Below are positions 9,660-18,311 of a stretch of 64,000 nucleotides of DNA, in pieces. The notes below the pieces were generated by a model. That model searched no databases. It was not told the DNA's origin and saw nothing but the letters and a program-made list of their open reading frames with translations. Position 1 is the stretch's first letter. Each line of letters opens with the position of its first letter. This DNA comes from Bremerella sp. TYQ1. Its GTDB lineage: Bacteria > Planctomycetota > Planctomycetia > Pirellulales > Pirellulaceae. The stretch is taken from contig NZ_CP083740.1 of assembly GCF_020150455.1 (NCBI RefSeq), forward strand, positions 868,001 through 932,000. The letters run 5' to 3'. The translations under genes and the position numbers were made by a program.

Positions 9660-9767
9660 GATATTCGCTGCGCCTTTTCGAGTGACCGCGACCGCCTTCG
9701 AGAAGTATCGCGTGGTTTAGTTCGTCAGACTCCTATCGGCTGAAGCCTTAGAGTGTGTGGTTGGTGT

Positions 9768-9806
9768 TGAAAAAAGAACAGGAGGGCCAGCAATGCCAAC
9801 CCTCCC
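9768..9806 (-). terminator. Rho-independent terminator after the DUF1328 gene
   Basis: On the minus strand GGAGGG (9800-9805 complement) pairs with CCCTCC (9781-9786 complement) around a 13-nt loop, followed by a T-rich run (complement of 9769-9775). It lies just after the stop codon at 9821. Confidence 0.65.
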
Positions 9807-9820
9807 GCCGGTTACGAGCG

Positions 9821-9991
9821 TTAGGCTGCTGGGCGACGGATGAAACCCGACAGCAGGCTAATGAGGAACAAGACCAGGAAGACAAAGAACAAGATCTTTG
9901 CGATACCTGTGGCCGCACCAGCGACACCACCAAAACCAAGGGCAGCAGCAATCAGTGCGATAACGAGAAACATAATAGCCCAACTCAACAT
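9821..9991 (-). CDS. DUF1328/YtjA-family small membrane protein
   Basis: The protein is 56 aa: [20 protein letters not shown], then a glycine-rich turn ([12 protein letters not shown]) and a second hydrophobic helix ([18 protein letters not shown]), ending RRPAA. Two membrane helices with a GGVAGAA linker are the hallmark of DUF1328 (E. coli YtjA). These proteins are often stress-induced; their biochemical role is not known. A Shine-Dalgarno-like GGAAAAG precedes the ATG. A sigma-54 promoter lies about 95 nt upstream and a terminator follows, so it is a single-gene unit. Confidence 0.85.
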   Translation of the reverse strand: MLSWAIMFLVIALIAAALGFGGVAGAATGIAKILFFVFLVLFLISLLSGFIRRPAA

Positions 9992-10083
9992 GGCTCTTTT
10001 CCTTTATGTGAACTTGAAAATCGTTTCAACTTGAAAGCCGCTTCATCTCGCTGATGCTGTCGGCCTTGTTGAGAAAGTAGAAT

Positions 10084-10099
10084 TGCAGATGCCGTGCCA
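10084..10099 (-). promoter_or_regulatory. Sigma-54 promoter of the DUF1328 gene
   Basis: The minus strand reads TGGCACG-GCAT-CTGCA, matching the -24/-12 consensus TGGCACG-N4-TTGCA with one mismatch. A block GCGGGAAAGTGC lies 26 bp further upstream (10125-10136); nearly the same block lies at the same distance from the DUF3309 promoter. Confidence 0.7.
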
Positions 10100-10248
10100 A
10101 TTCTCAGGTAGGGAAAGAAAAGCTGCGGGAAAGTGCCTAAAATGCTGCTGAAACCCGCCTAGAACGCATATTTTCGCATTTGCCTGGTCGAGAAAAGTCC
10201 AGTGCTGGCACGAATTGGTTTCGAGAAAACCAAGTAGCCTAGGTCCGA

Positions 10249-13200
10249 CTACGGACGGTAGTTCTGCAATGCGGAATCGAGACGCTCCATCTCGCTGCGG
10301 AGCAGTTCCAGACCTTCGGCCGCTTTGTTGAGCTCGCCAGACTTGCCGAGCCGTTCGAGGCTGTATGAGGCGTTGACGACGCGCTGAGCGCCCAGATTCG
10401 AAGCGAGGCCCTTCAAATTGTGCGCGGCCCGATGGAGATCGCCGGTTTCCTTTTTCTGAATGGCCGTTTCGATCTCTTGAAAGAGCTGCTTCGAGTCTTC
10501 GTCGTAGTAGGTGATGAACTCTTGGAACAGTTCGGCGTCGTCTCCCAATCGCTTCATGGCACCGGCATAGTCGACAATGGGTGTCGACTTTTCACCGAAC
10601 GATTCTTCCTCTTTGCGTTCGTGGCCGTTGTTGGAAGGGGTTGAATAGTCTTCTGCCACACTCTCCACCAATCCTAGAAGTTGTTTCACGTCGAGTGGTT
10701 TCGCGACGTAAGCGTCCATGCCCGCTTCAAGACATTTCTCGCGATCACCCCGCATCGCATGAGCGGTCATCGCGATAATCGGCGTGGTCGAATCAGTCCC
10801 TCGTTCCAACGCTCGAATTACGCTGGTGGCTTGAAAGCCATCGAGGATCGGCATTTGGACATCCATTAAGACGACATCGAATTGCTGCTTCTTGAACAAC
10901 TCGACTGCTTCGCGACCGTTCTGTGCGACGGTCACGCTGTGACCACGCTTCTTGAGCATGGTGGTCACTACTTTTTGATTTGCCGGGGTGTCTTCGGCCA
11001 GCAAGACCGACAGCGATGCGAGCGGCTGCCCCATGTTCGCCGTCGGTGGTGGAGCCGCTTGGGGCGTGCTCAGCCGGAGCGCTCGCAAGATCGAGCGGAT
11101 CAAGTCGGTTTGCGTTACCGGTTTTTGCACGAACGCTGCGATCTCGGAGGAGGCTTCGCTTTCGCGGAATTCTTTTCGATCCGCGGAGGAAACCATCAGA
11201 ATCACCGGCGATTCCGCATCAGGCTTTAGCTTGCGGACTTCCTTGGTCAGCTCGTAGCCATCCATACCAGGCATTAACGCGTCGACGATGACCAACGGGA
11301 AGGACATGTTGTTTTCAAGGTTTTGCCGAAGAATACCGATCGCTTGCTGAGCGTCGTTGGCCGTCAGAGGCTTCATCCCCCAGGTGGTCAGTGTTTCCGC
11401 GATGATCTTTCGGTTCGTCGCGTTGTCGTCCACCACCAAGACCGGCAGATCACGAAGCTTGTCGAACGGCAACGAATCGATCGTGTCCATGTTCTGGCTG
11501 ACCGGCAGATCAAACGACAAGCGGAACGAGAAATTGCTTCCTTGCCCCACTTCACTCTTCAGCGCTAGTCGACCACCCATCATTCGCAGCAGTTCGGAAG
11601 AAATCGCCAAACCAAGCCCGGTACCGCCGTGAACGCGCGTCGAGGAGGAATCGACTTGCGTGAAGGGCTCGAGGATTCGTTGCTGCTCTTCGGCGGGAAT
11701 CCCAATTCCCGTATCGCGAACGGAAAACCGGAAACGTGCTTCGTCAGGCCAAACGCGTACCACTTCGACGGTGACGACAACTTCACCTTGTTCGGTGAAC
11801 TTAATCGCGTTGCTGATCAAGTTGGTCAGAATTTGGCGCAGTCGTATCCCGTCGCCAATCACTTCGCGCGGAAGATCTCGGGGGATTCGACAGACAAGTT
11901 CCAGTCCCTTGGCAAACGCCTGGCTGGAAAGTGTTTTGAGGGCTTCTTCAACGACATCAGCTAGATTGAAATGCTCTTTGACGACGGAGAACTTGCCCGA
12001 TTCAAGCTTGGAGAAATCGAGAATGTCGTTCAGCAGCGTTAACAGCGATAGTGCTGAATCTTTAGCGGTAGTCAGGTAGTCACGAACTTGCGGGGTTAGC
12101 TCTTCGTCTAACGCCATCGACGTCATCCCAATGATGGCGTTCATCGGTGTTCGCAGTTCGTGACTGACGTTGGCAAGAAATTCGGCACGCGTGCGACTGG
12201 CACGAATCGCGGAATCGCGAGCACGCTGAAGCTCTTCTTCGGCCCGGCGGCGTTCGGTGATGTCGCGTTCGATGGTCGACGAACCAACCACTTGTCCCGA
12301 GGAATCAATCACAGGCGATAACGTGACGCTGACCGGAATTTTGCGCCCGTTCTTACGAACACGCTCTGTTTCGAATTCTTCGAGGCGACGTCCTTGTGCC
12401 ATGGCTTCCAGTAGTTCCGGCTCTTCGTTCTCTTGATCTTCGGGCAGAAGGAACGTGGTCATTCGGCCGACCGCTTCTTCTTCTGAATAGCCGTAGACCA
12501 ACTCAGCGCCGTAGTTCCAACTGGTAATTCGACCGTCGAGTGACTTCCCGATAATTGCGTCGTACGACGAATCGACGATTGCCGCGAGTCGAGCACGCTG
12601 CTGCTCGAAACGGCGCGATTGGGCGATTTTACCGATCTCGACCCCAACGCGGCGTACGATTTCTAACAAAGCGTTATCTTGTTCGACACGTTCCGTGTGG
12701 AAGAACTCGAGAATGGTGACGACATCGCCGTCGGCAATCACGGGAAATCCGAATGCAGTCCGAATCGGTGTTCCCTCGTAGGAACTCATCCGGATCATTT
12801 CGAGGATTTCGGATTCGTCCATCCAAACTGGTTCGCGGCGTTTCCAGATGGTGCCTGGCAGGCCTTCGCCGTAGCGGAATTGCGTCGACTGAGTTCGCTT
12901 CATGAACTCCGAGATGTCGAGGTCCTCTTCGGTATGCCAAATGTACGAAGAGGCCAACATGAGCCCTGAATCGTATGGCATCCAGACATGGCCACATGGC
13001 CAGTCGATCTGCGTGCAAATGATGTCCAACAGCTTTTGCAGCGTTTCTCGGAAGGTTTGAGCCGTCGCGGCTTGTGAAGTTGCCTGGCTGAGCAGTTCCG
13101 CTTCGAGCAACTTCTTGCTGTGGATCTCTTCTTCCTGCCGCCATTCGGTAATATCGCGAACGAAAGCGTTGAAGTAATAGCTGCCGCTGATGGAAACGCG

Positions 13201-13557
13201 GCTGATAGATAACTCGACGGGAATCAGGTTGCCGTCGGCCCGTCGCGCGAGAAGTTCGATGCGCTGACCGCTTGCCTCCGTATCGGTCAAGCGGCGAATG
13301 GTGGCGATGATTTCTTCAAGGTCTTCCGTCTTGAATAGGTCGGACAAGCGTAGTCGCGAAACTTGCTCTGGCCATTGGAACGTTACGTTGGCCTGGGCAT
13401 TCCAGTCGACGATGTCGCCTGCTTCGTTGATTGCCACGATTGCATCAGGGGATGCATCAAGAATAGACCTCAACCGTTCGTCCCAAAGTTTTCCGGTGGG
13501 CGTATTGGAGGACATTGAGGAGTCTTGCCTATCTCGATGCGCTTGTGATGAGGTCAT
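10249..13557 (-). CDS. Hybrid sensor histidine kinase (PAS-GAF-PAS-HisKA-HATPase-REC-REC-HPt)
   Basis: The protein is 1102 aa from the ATG at 13557 (GAGGT upstream); an ATG at 13515 is an alternative and 13590 is less likely. In order: a PAS domain (ILDASPDAIVAINEAGDIVD), a GAF domain (about 155-310), a second PAS (AIVDSSYDAIIGKSLDGRIT), HisKA with the phospho-His box NVSHELRTPMNA, HATPase with NLISNAIKFT and DTGIGIP, receiver 1 (VVDDNATNRK, acceptor in VIVDALMPGMDG), receiver 2 (LLAEDTPANQK, acceptor in VLMDVQMPILDG) and a C-terminal HPt with AAHNLKGLASNLGA. No membrane segments are seen, so it is a cytoplasmic sensor, perhaps of redox or a diffusible ligand. The HPt could pass phosphate to a separate regulator; the NtrC-type protein at 7705 is a candidate. 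That link is inference. Confidence 0.92.
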   Translation of the reverse strand: MTSSQAHRDRQDSSMSSNTPTGKLWDERLRSILDASPDAIVAINEAGDIVDWNAQANVTFQWPEQVSRLRLSDLFKTEDLEEIIATIRRLTDTEASGQRIELLARRADGNLIPVELSISRVSISGSYYFNAFVRDITEWRQEEEIHSKKLLEAELLSQATSQAATAQTFRETLQKLLDIICTQIDWPCGHVWMPYDSGLMLASSYIWHTEEDLDISEFMKRTQSTQFRYGEGLPGTIWKRREPVWMDESEILEMIRMSSYEGTPIRTAFGFPVIADGDVVTILEFFHTERVEQDNALLEIVRRVGVEIGKIAQSRRFEQQRARLAAIVDSSYDAIIGKSLDGRITSWNYGAELVYGYSEEEAVGRMTTFLLPEDQENEEPELLEAMAQGRRLEEFETERVRKNGRKIPVSVTLSPVIDSSGQVVGSSTIERDITERRRAEEELQRARDSAIRASRTRAEFLANVSHELRTPMNAIIGMTSMALDEELTPQVRDYLTTAKDSALSLLTLLNDILDFSKLESGKFSVVKEHFNLADVVEEALKTLSSQAFAKGLELVCRIPRDLPREVIGDGIRLRQILTNLISNAIKFTEQGEVVVTVEVVRVWPDEARFRFSVRDTGIGIPAEEQQRILEPFTQVDSSSTRVHGGTGLGLAISSELLRMMGGRLALKSEVGQGSNFSFRLSFDLPVSQNMDTIDSLPFDKLRDLPVLVVDDNATNRKIIAETLTTWGMKPLTANDAQQAIGILRQNLENNMSFPLVIVDALMPGMDGYELTKEVRKLKPDAESPVILMVSSADRKEFRESEASSEIAAFVQKPVTQTDLIRSILRALRLSTPQAAPPPTANMGQPLASLSVLLAEDTPANQKVVTTMLKKRGHSVTVAQNGREAVELFKKQQFDVVLMDVQMPILDGFQATSVIRALERGTDSTTPIIAMTAHAMRGDREKCLEAGMDAYVAKPLDVKQLLGLVESVAEDYSTPSNNGHERKEEESFGEKSTPIVDYAGAMKRLGDDAELFQEFITYYDEDSKQLFQEIETAIQKKETGDLHRAAHNLKGLASNLGAQRVVNASYSLERLGKSGELNKAAEGLELLRSEMERLDSALQNYRP

Positions 13558-13689
13558 CACTGACCTCGCGGGACGGCACTGGGCCGCCACTGGACTATCC
13601 GTTGACGCTTGACCTTACCATGTTCGCCCTCTTTTGAAACCACGTCTTGGAGAGGAATATGTGGTGAAAGATCTTTCCGTTGATACTTG

Positions 13690-13845
13690 CTAGAACAACA
13701 GAATAAGCAGAAGCACGATTACCAGGATGGTCAGCACGCCACCACTAGGAGCGTAGCCCCAATTACGGCTGTGCGGCCAAGCAGGGACTGCACCAAGAAG
13801 AATCATGATCAAAACGATCAGCAGTACGATTTCGAGGAGTCCCAT
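13690..13845 (-). CDS. DUF3309-type small membrane protein
   Basis: The protein is 51 aa: MGLLEIVLLIVLIMILLGAV, then PAWPHSRNWGYAPSGG and a second hydrophobic helix (VLTILVIVLLLILLF). The two helices flanking a P.W..S..WGY.PSGG core are the DUF3309 pattern. These proteins are found near stress genes; function is unknown. The ATG at 13845 has AAAGGG upstream. A consensus sigma-54 promoter lies at 13918-13933, giving a leader of roughly 60 nt. Confidence 0.85.
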   Translation of the reverse strand: MGLLEIVLLIVLIMILLGAVPAWPHSRNWGYAPSGGVLTILVIVLLLILLF

Positions 13846-13917
13846 GGTAGATGCCCTTTATGTCAATCTTGAAAAGTTGAATCGTTCAATGTCTCTTGCA
13901 GACGAATTATCGCAATG

Positions 13918-13933
13918 TGCAAGTCTCGTGCCA
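13918..13933 (-). promoter_or_regulatory. Sigma-54 promoter of the DUF3309 gene
   Basis: The minus strand reads TGGCACG-AGAC-TTGCA, a perfect match to the -24/-12 consensus. The block CGGGAAAGTGC (13960-13970) lies 27 bp upstream, as in the DUF1328 promoter. Confidence 0.82.
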
Positions 13934-14109
13934 CATTTCATTTAGGGCGTCAGAACGGTCGGGAAAGTGCGCGTTTATCGCAGGGAAACAGGGGGCGATT
14001 AATATTGGGGAGTGCTTACTGATCGTCTTGGAATCAGGTTGATTCGCATTGGTTCGATACAAGCCAATTCTTAGTGTTGGTTGTCTACAGATCCGATTTA
14101 TCAGACGTC

Positions 14110-14125
14110 TGGCACGCCGGCTGCA
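14110..14125 (+). promoter_or_regulatory. Sigma-54 promoter of the acidic-tail membrane protein gene
   Basis: TGGCACG-CCGG-CTGCA matches the -24/-12 consensus with one mismatch. The predicted start is near 14137, about 90 nt before the ATG at 14226. Confidence 0.7.
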
Positions 14126-14225
14126 TTGTGGTTCTTCCACGAAGCGTCGTTAGCGAGGTCTAAACAGCCTTGAAATGCTTAACGACGTTTCGCAAATTCA
14201 ACCACTAACGATAAGGAAGAAAACG

Positions 14226-14570
14226 ATGACACATCAACGTAAAAATGGTAGCGCCCTAGCCGGTATCCTCGCAACGATCGCCGTCGTGATGCTGATCTTC
14301 GCCGGACTTGGCGTAACGATGGGTTGGGTCACCTGGAGCGACTCGCCAGATAAGAGCACGATCGAGATCGATAAGACCGAAATGAAGGCCGACACTGACA
14401 AGGCCGTCGAAGCCACGGAGAAGTTTATTAAGGATTCTGCCGAGACCGTCGAGCAGGCAACGGAAGAGGCCGCTGAAGAGGTAACGCCGGACGAAGAACC
14501 TGAAACGATTACTCCAGTTCCTGAAGAACCGGAACCAACGACGACCGAAGTGGAAACGGACAAGTCGTAA
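14226..14570 (+). CDS. Small membrane-anchored protein with long acidic tail
   Basis: The protein is 114 aa from the ATG at 14226, preceded by AAGGAAG; an in-frame ATG at 14175 would add 17 residues with no ribosome site. One membrane helix (LAGILATIAVVMLIFAGLGV) is followed by a helical region and a tail very rich in Glu, Thr and Pro (EEPEPTTTEVETDKS). No known domain is recognised. The acidic tail would lie outside the cytoplasm if the basic N-terminus stays inside. It has its own sigma-54 promoter and terminator and sits among stress-type envelope proteins. Confidence 0.75.
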   Translation: MTHQRKNGSALAGILATIAVVMLIFAGLGVTMGWVTWSDSPDKSTIEIDKTEMKADTDKAVEATEKFIKDSAETVEQATEEAAEEVTPDEEPETITPVPEEPEPTTTEVETDKS

Positions 14571-14603
14571 CATCCAATTTGGATTTGATAACAACGAACG
14601 AGC

Positions 14604-14636
14604 GGGGCGTCACCGATGTGGTGGCGTCCCGTTTTT
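14604..14636 (+). terminator. Rho-independent terminator
   Basis: GGGGCGTCACC (14604-14614) pairs with GGTGGCGTCCC (14620-14630) over 11 bp with two G-U wobbles, followed by GTTTTT. It ends the 14226-14570 gene. Confidence 0.8.
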
Positions 14637-14734
14637 CGTTTCTTGGTCGTCGATTGAACAAGTCGAGGGCGATGCGCTCGATCTATTTTCGACATGGGGT
14701 AATTGTTCGCTCATTTCTCATACCACGAGCGTTC

Positions 14735-14750
14735 TGGCACACCGGTTGCA
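14735..14750 (+). promoter_or_regulatory. Sigma-54 promoter of the DUF2383 gene
   Basis: TGGCACA-CCGG-TTGCA matches the -24/-12 consensus with one mismatch in the -24 box. The predicted start near 14762 gives a leader of about 80 nt before the ATG at 14840. The spacer CCGG equals that of the promoter at 14110. Confidence 0.7.
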
Positions 14751-14839
14751 ACACATCTGATTACTTCTCGGACGATCCAAGAAGGCCTGTCTGCCGGCGA
14801 ATAGTTGTCTATTGGCAGACTACCGCTGAGGAAAAAATC

Positions 14840-15310
14840 ATGGCACTCGAAACCAAAACCAAGCTCACGCCTGAGTCACTTGCCAGTGTGCAAGAGCTCA
14901 TCAAGATTAACGTCGACAGCCGCGACACATTCCAAGAACTCGCGGATGCGACCGGCAATTCTTCGGTTGCCATCATGTTCCGAGAACTTGCCAGCGAACG
15001 CAATCGAAACGTTGCTGAGCTGGAATCTCTGTTGAGCTTCAATCGAACAAAGCCTGACGAAAGTGGCAGTGTTTCGGCCACGTGGCATCGCATTCTGATC
15101 GGTCTTCGATCGGCATTGGGTGCCGGAACAGGTGTCATGTTAGACGAAGCGGAAAGCGTCGAAGAGAACATCGAACACAAGTACGAAGAAGTGCTGAAAC
15201 GGGAACCTGGTTCGGCCGTCAGCGACATTCTTCATCGTCAATACAGCGGAGTACGGTCGGCTCACGAACGCATTCGAGCCATCCGAGACGCCCATCGCCG
15301 AGCAACTTAG
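14840..15310 (+). CDS. DUF2383 (PA2169-type) four-helix-bundle protein
   Basis: The protein is 156 aa from the ATG at 14840, preceded by GAGGAAAAAA. It is soluble and helical: LASVQELIKINVDSRDTFQE, then MFRELASERNRNVAELESLL, then an HRQY motif near the C-terminus. The order resembles the PA2169/DUF2383 family, a ferritin-like four-helix fold often encoded beside Dps, small membrane proteins and stress genes. Its function is unknown. It has its own sigma-54 promoter and is followed 60 bp later by a Pmp3-type gene that is probably co-transcribed. Confidence 0.8.
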   Translation: MALETKTKLTPESLASVQELIKINVDSRDTFQELADATGNSSVAIMFRELASERNRNVAELESLLSFNRTKPDESGSVSATWHRILIGLRSALGAGTGVMLDEAESVEENIEHKYEEVLKREPGSAVSDILHRQYSGVRSAHERIRAIRDAHRRAT

Positions 15311-15370
15311 TTTGGCCTGGGCAGCATCGCTTGTTTACCCTGAACTTCCCGATTGAAAAGGAATAGAACA

Positions 15371-15559
15371 ATGACCGCGGTTACGAAAAATGAAGGTACA
15401 GCTGACATCCTGCGAATTCTTTTGGCGATCATCCTGCCGCCAGTAGGTGTGTTTTTTGAAGTGGGGCTTGGTCTTCACTTTTGGCTGAATATCTTGCTGA
15501 CCCTGTTCGGTTACGTCCCAGGTATCATCCACGCTGTGTGGGTCATCCTGCGTAAGTAA
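15371..15559 (+). CDS. Pmp3/YqaE (UPF0057) family membrane peptide
   Basis: The protein is 62 aa from the ATG at 15371 (GGAAT upstream). Core motif: ILRILLAIILPPVGVFFEVG, then FWLNILLTLFGYVPGIIHAV. The LPP-GVF motif and the GYVPGIIHA motif are the family signature. Pmp3 proteins are two-helix membrane peptides linked with salt, cold and membrane-potential stress. It probably shares the sigma-54 promoter of the DUF2383 gene and is closed by the terminator at 15585-15625. Confidence 0.9.
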   Translation: MTAVTKNEGTADILRILLAIILPPVGVFFEVGLGLHFWLNILLTLFGYVPGIIHAVWVILRK

Positions 15560-15584
15560 CGGACAACCTCGCTGAAGAGTTCAC

Positions 15585-15625
15585 CGCTCACGAAGGTGCG
15601 AACGCGCAGCTTCGTGGGCGTTTTT
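15585..15625 (+). terminator. Rho-independent terminator
   Basis: CGCTCACGAAG (15585-15595) pairs with CTTCGTGGGCG (15610-15620) with one wobble, followed by TTTTT. It separates the Pmp3 gene from the convergent gene that ends at 15631. Confidence 0.8.
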
Positions 15626-15630
15626 ATGCG

Positions 15631-17739
15631 CTAGCCGCCGATGAGCTGATGCTTGCTGTAGATCGGCAAGTGGCGGTAATAGACTTCGAGCATGTACGTG
15701 CAGAGGCAAGTCATGAACAACCGGCCTGCTTTCACGCCGTTTTCGTCTCGGGCAGGATCCCAGCTTCCCTTTTCTCGACCGCGTTGAACCTGATTCTCGG
15801 GAATAATCTGCCGCATCTCTTTGTTCCAGTTTCGCCAGGAGTCTCCTTCCATGTGGTGCGCAACCTGGGTGGCATAGTACCAGTAATAAACGTTCGGCTC
15901 GTTCCACTGAATCGGGTTATCGAGCAGATAATCCATGCCTTCCAACAAGCGAGGGTCGTCTTGATTCCATCCAAGGTACTGACGGCAAAGAAGACCTTCG
16001 GCGGTCATCGTGGGCGTCGCACGCTCAGCACGCGAGTCGCGGTATTGATAACGGCTTCCCGGCGCATACTTCTGACCTTCGTTAGGAGATGAAGCGACCG
16101 TTTCCAAAAAGCGATCAACGTTCGCAAGCGATTCCTCGGGAACATCCAGTGCTCCCATGCGAGCGCTTTGCAGCGCCATCAGGAACCAACCGGTGACCGA
16201 TAAATCAGATTCAACGCCTGGCGTGTATCGCCAACCCCCTTCGGGCGCCTGCCAAGCGACGGCGTAATTGATTGCCGCTTGAGCTTTAGGCCGCAATTCC
16301 GCATCGCCTGTCATGGCATAAAGTTCACAAAGTGCAATGGTTGCTTGAGCCTGCGTGTAAGGGCGGTGCTGATTAGGAATCGCGCCTCCTTGCAGAAAAC
16401 TGCCATCGGCGTCGAGCTGACGGAGGAGATATCGCCACCCTTTCGCAACCGTCTTGGCATGGGTACCAGCTCGATCGGTGTGCCCAGCCCCTTGGAAAGC
16501 AAGCAAAGCCATGGCGGTTGCCGAAACCTTATTCTCGATGCTGGAACCGTCGGGGTAGTTTCCTTTCAGACTCCAGGAGCCATCTTGCATTTGGTTGCGT
16601 TTAAGCCACTCCAGGGCAGCAGCAACGGCTTGCTCGGTAGTCGCATTGCCGCCGTAAGCTTTCAGCATGGCTCGACGCGTTGCTCCATCGCCACGAGCTT
16701 TCAAGTCAACTCCGGGGGACTCTTGGTCAGCTAGACGAGCCGCTTCGCTTCCCACTAGATCGACGTTCATCAACGATCGGGGCAGCGGCATCTCTTGCGT
16801 TTCAATCAAGCTTTCGAGCGAACCAGAATTGGCATCGACTTCAAACTCTTGTGAATCAAGCACTAAAATTTCATATTCCAGCTGTTCGCCCAGCTCTTCT
16901 GAGTAGGTCGCTTCAACGGTATGCGTTTCTTGTTGATAGGTTGCCACTGTAAACAGGGCAAGCAGCAAGACAATCGCAAAATGAATCACCAAGCTCACAG
17001 CCCAAGCCGGCGTTTCGTCGAAGGCAAAGCTGCGGGCCTTCTCGACGATTGACTTCTCGGCTTCTGGCTCTGCATCAACCAAAGGAGCAGCAGGCGTCTG
17101 CTTTTGGATTGCTGGAATTTCAGGATGCCATGTTTTCTTCTTGACCGGAGGCGGCACCGCATCAGGTGCGCGGCTTGGCTCACTCTTTTTCTCTAGAGAA
17201 GCTGTTTTCGGTTTCGCTTTCTTTGCAGAAGACGGAGCTTTCGACTCTTGCGGCTTCGCTTCTGCTGACGCAGGCGACTTCCGCTTAGGTGGCGCGTCGC
17301 TTGCTTCGCTTTTGGGCGTTGATTTCTTCTTGGCCGCCGTCGGTGGAACTGGCGGCTTTGCTTTCGGTTTCGATGGAACTGGTTCTCGCGTCTTCGGCTC
17401 GGAGCTGCTGCTTGGCGGAGCAGGGGCAGATGTCTTCGGATCTGACGGGGCAGGGGACAACGGCGAAAGAGGTGCCTTCCCTGATGCTTTCGAGGTCGGG
17501 GTTTTCAGAGGCTGCGCTTTGGGAGTATCCGTAGACGTCGACGGCGTAGGCACCACATTCCATGCTTCGGAATTGCTAGGCTGGCCACCAAAAGAAATCG
17601 GTGCCTTCTTCGGACCCTGCGGGCTAGAAGGCTTGTCTTCGCCTGGCTTATCACCATCGTTGGCGTTGTTCGGCGAAGTGCTCTCGTCTCCGGTCACGTA
17701 TTCGTGAACTCCGTAATAAAATGCCGCAATCCCTTGCAA
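15631..17739 (-). CDS. Membrane protein with Pro/Lys-rich N-terminus and terpenoid-cyclase-like alpha-toroid domain
   Basis: The frame is 702 codons from a TTG at 17739. Residues about 20-225 are low-complexity Pro/Ser/Lys/Ala. One membrane helix follows (WAVSLVIHFAIVLLLALFTV, about 243-262). The C-terminal half has repeats of the prenyltransferase/squalene-oxidase type (AALEWLKRNQMQDGSWSLKG; WRYLLRQLDADGSFLQG; INYAVAWQAPEGGWRYTPG). QDGSW-like repeats mark the alpha/alpha toroid seen in many planctomycete surface proteins, probably a binding or scaffolding fold here and not a cyclase. No Shine-Dalgarno precedes the TTG. A better start (ATG 17790, AAGGAAAGG upstream) is in frame but separated by a TAA at 17749-17751, so the gene may carry a recent nonsense change or use an unusual start. 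Confidence 0.72.
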   Translation of the reverse strand: MQGIAAFYYGVHEYVTGDESTSPNNANDGDKPGEDKPSSPQGPKKAPISFGGQPSNSEAWNVVPTPSTSTDTPKAQPLKTPTSKASGKAPLSPLSPAPSDPKTSAPAPPSSSSEPKTREPVPSKPKAKPPVPPTAAKKKSTPKSEASDAPPKRKSPASAEAKPQESKAPSSAKKAKPKTASLEKKSEPSRAPDAVPPPVKKKTWHPEIPAIQKQTPAAPLVDAEPEAEKSIVEKARSFAFDETPAWAVSLVIHFAIVLLLALFTVATYQQETHTVEATYSEELGEQLEYEILVLDSQEFEVDANSGSLESLIETQEMPLPRSLMNVDLVGSEAARLADQESPGVDLKARGDGATRRAMLKAYGGNATTEQAVAAALEWLKRNQMQDGSWSLKGNYPDGSSIENKVSATAMALLAFQGAGHTDRAGTHAKTVAKGWRYLLRQLDADGSFLQGGAIPNQHRPYTQAQATIALCELYAMTGDAELRPKAQAAINYAVAWQAPEGGWRYTPGVESDLSVTGWFLMALQSARMGALDVPEESLANVDRFLETVASSPNEGQKYAPGSRYQYRDSRAERATPTMTAEGLLCRQYLGWNQDDPRLLEGMDYLLDNPIQWNEPNVYYWYYATQVAHHMEGDSWRNWNKEMRQIIPENQVQRGREKGSWDPARDENGVKAGRLFMTCLCTYMLEVYYRHLPIYSKHQLIGG

Positions 17740-17748
17740 TAATAGCGT

Positions 17749-17790
17749 TTAGGAGAATCTAGGTGCCGAACCTCCCAGCGCCAAAGCCAT
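17749..17790 (-). other. In-frame start plus TAA upstream of the toroid-protein gene
   Basis: An ATG at 17790 with a good Shine-Dalgarno (AAGGAAAGG) reads MALALGGSAPRFS and then TAA (17751-17749). The same frame then continues through ACG CTA TTA into the long frame called from TTG 17739. This looks like the true N-terminus interrupted by one stop codon, or a tiny leader peptide. Confidence 0.5.
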
Positions 17791-17993
17791 GATATCCCTT
17801 TCCTTAAAGTAAGACACCGTCAAGCCGTTTAGATTTAACGATTGTGCCAGGAATTTGGGCGAGAATGGCGGTCAAAAACGAAACGGAACCAATTTCACCC
17901 AGAAAAGCCCCGAGGGCCCCCTGGACAAAGAATGCTCTTTACCTAAAATTCAACATCTCACAAACGACGCCAACGCAAGTTTGTACTCATTGA

Positions 17994-18069
<76 letters not shown>

Positions 18070-18072
18070 CAG

Positions 18073-18110
18073 ACCCTGGTTTAGCAAATAAAGCTCAACC
18101 AGGGTTTTTT
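18073..18110 (+). terminator. Rho-independent terminator of the tRNA gene
   Basis: ACCCTGGTT (18073-18081) pairs with AACCAGGGT (18097-18105), followed by a T-run to 18110. Confidence 0.88.
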
Positions 18111-18311
18111 CGTATGCGCGTATCTCACTGGGAATGGAATCGCGTCGTTTTATCCCGTGAACTCGCAACAGTTTGCGAGAACGCGTTGTCTAAGCGTGGT
18201 TGTCTCTGTCAAAGAGAGACATAACCCGCCCCATCTAAAAGAGTGCATTCAGACGCTCAATTCGACGTTTGTCTCACCAATTTTGTAAAGACACTACCGC
18301 CGGGTAAATAG

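Noticed and set aside
17853..17875. TGGCACA on the minus strand upstream of the toroid-protein gene
   Set aside because: The -12 GC is missing at the needed distance, so it is not called a sigma-54 promoter.
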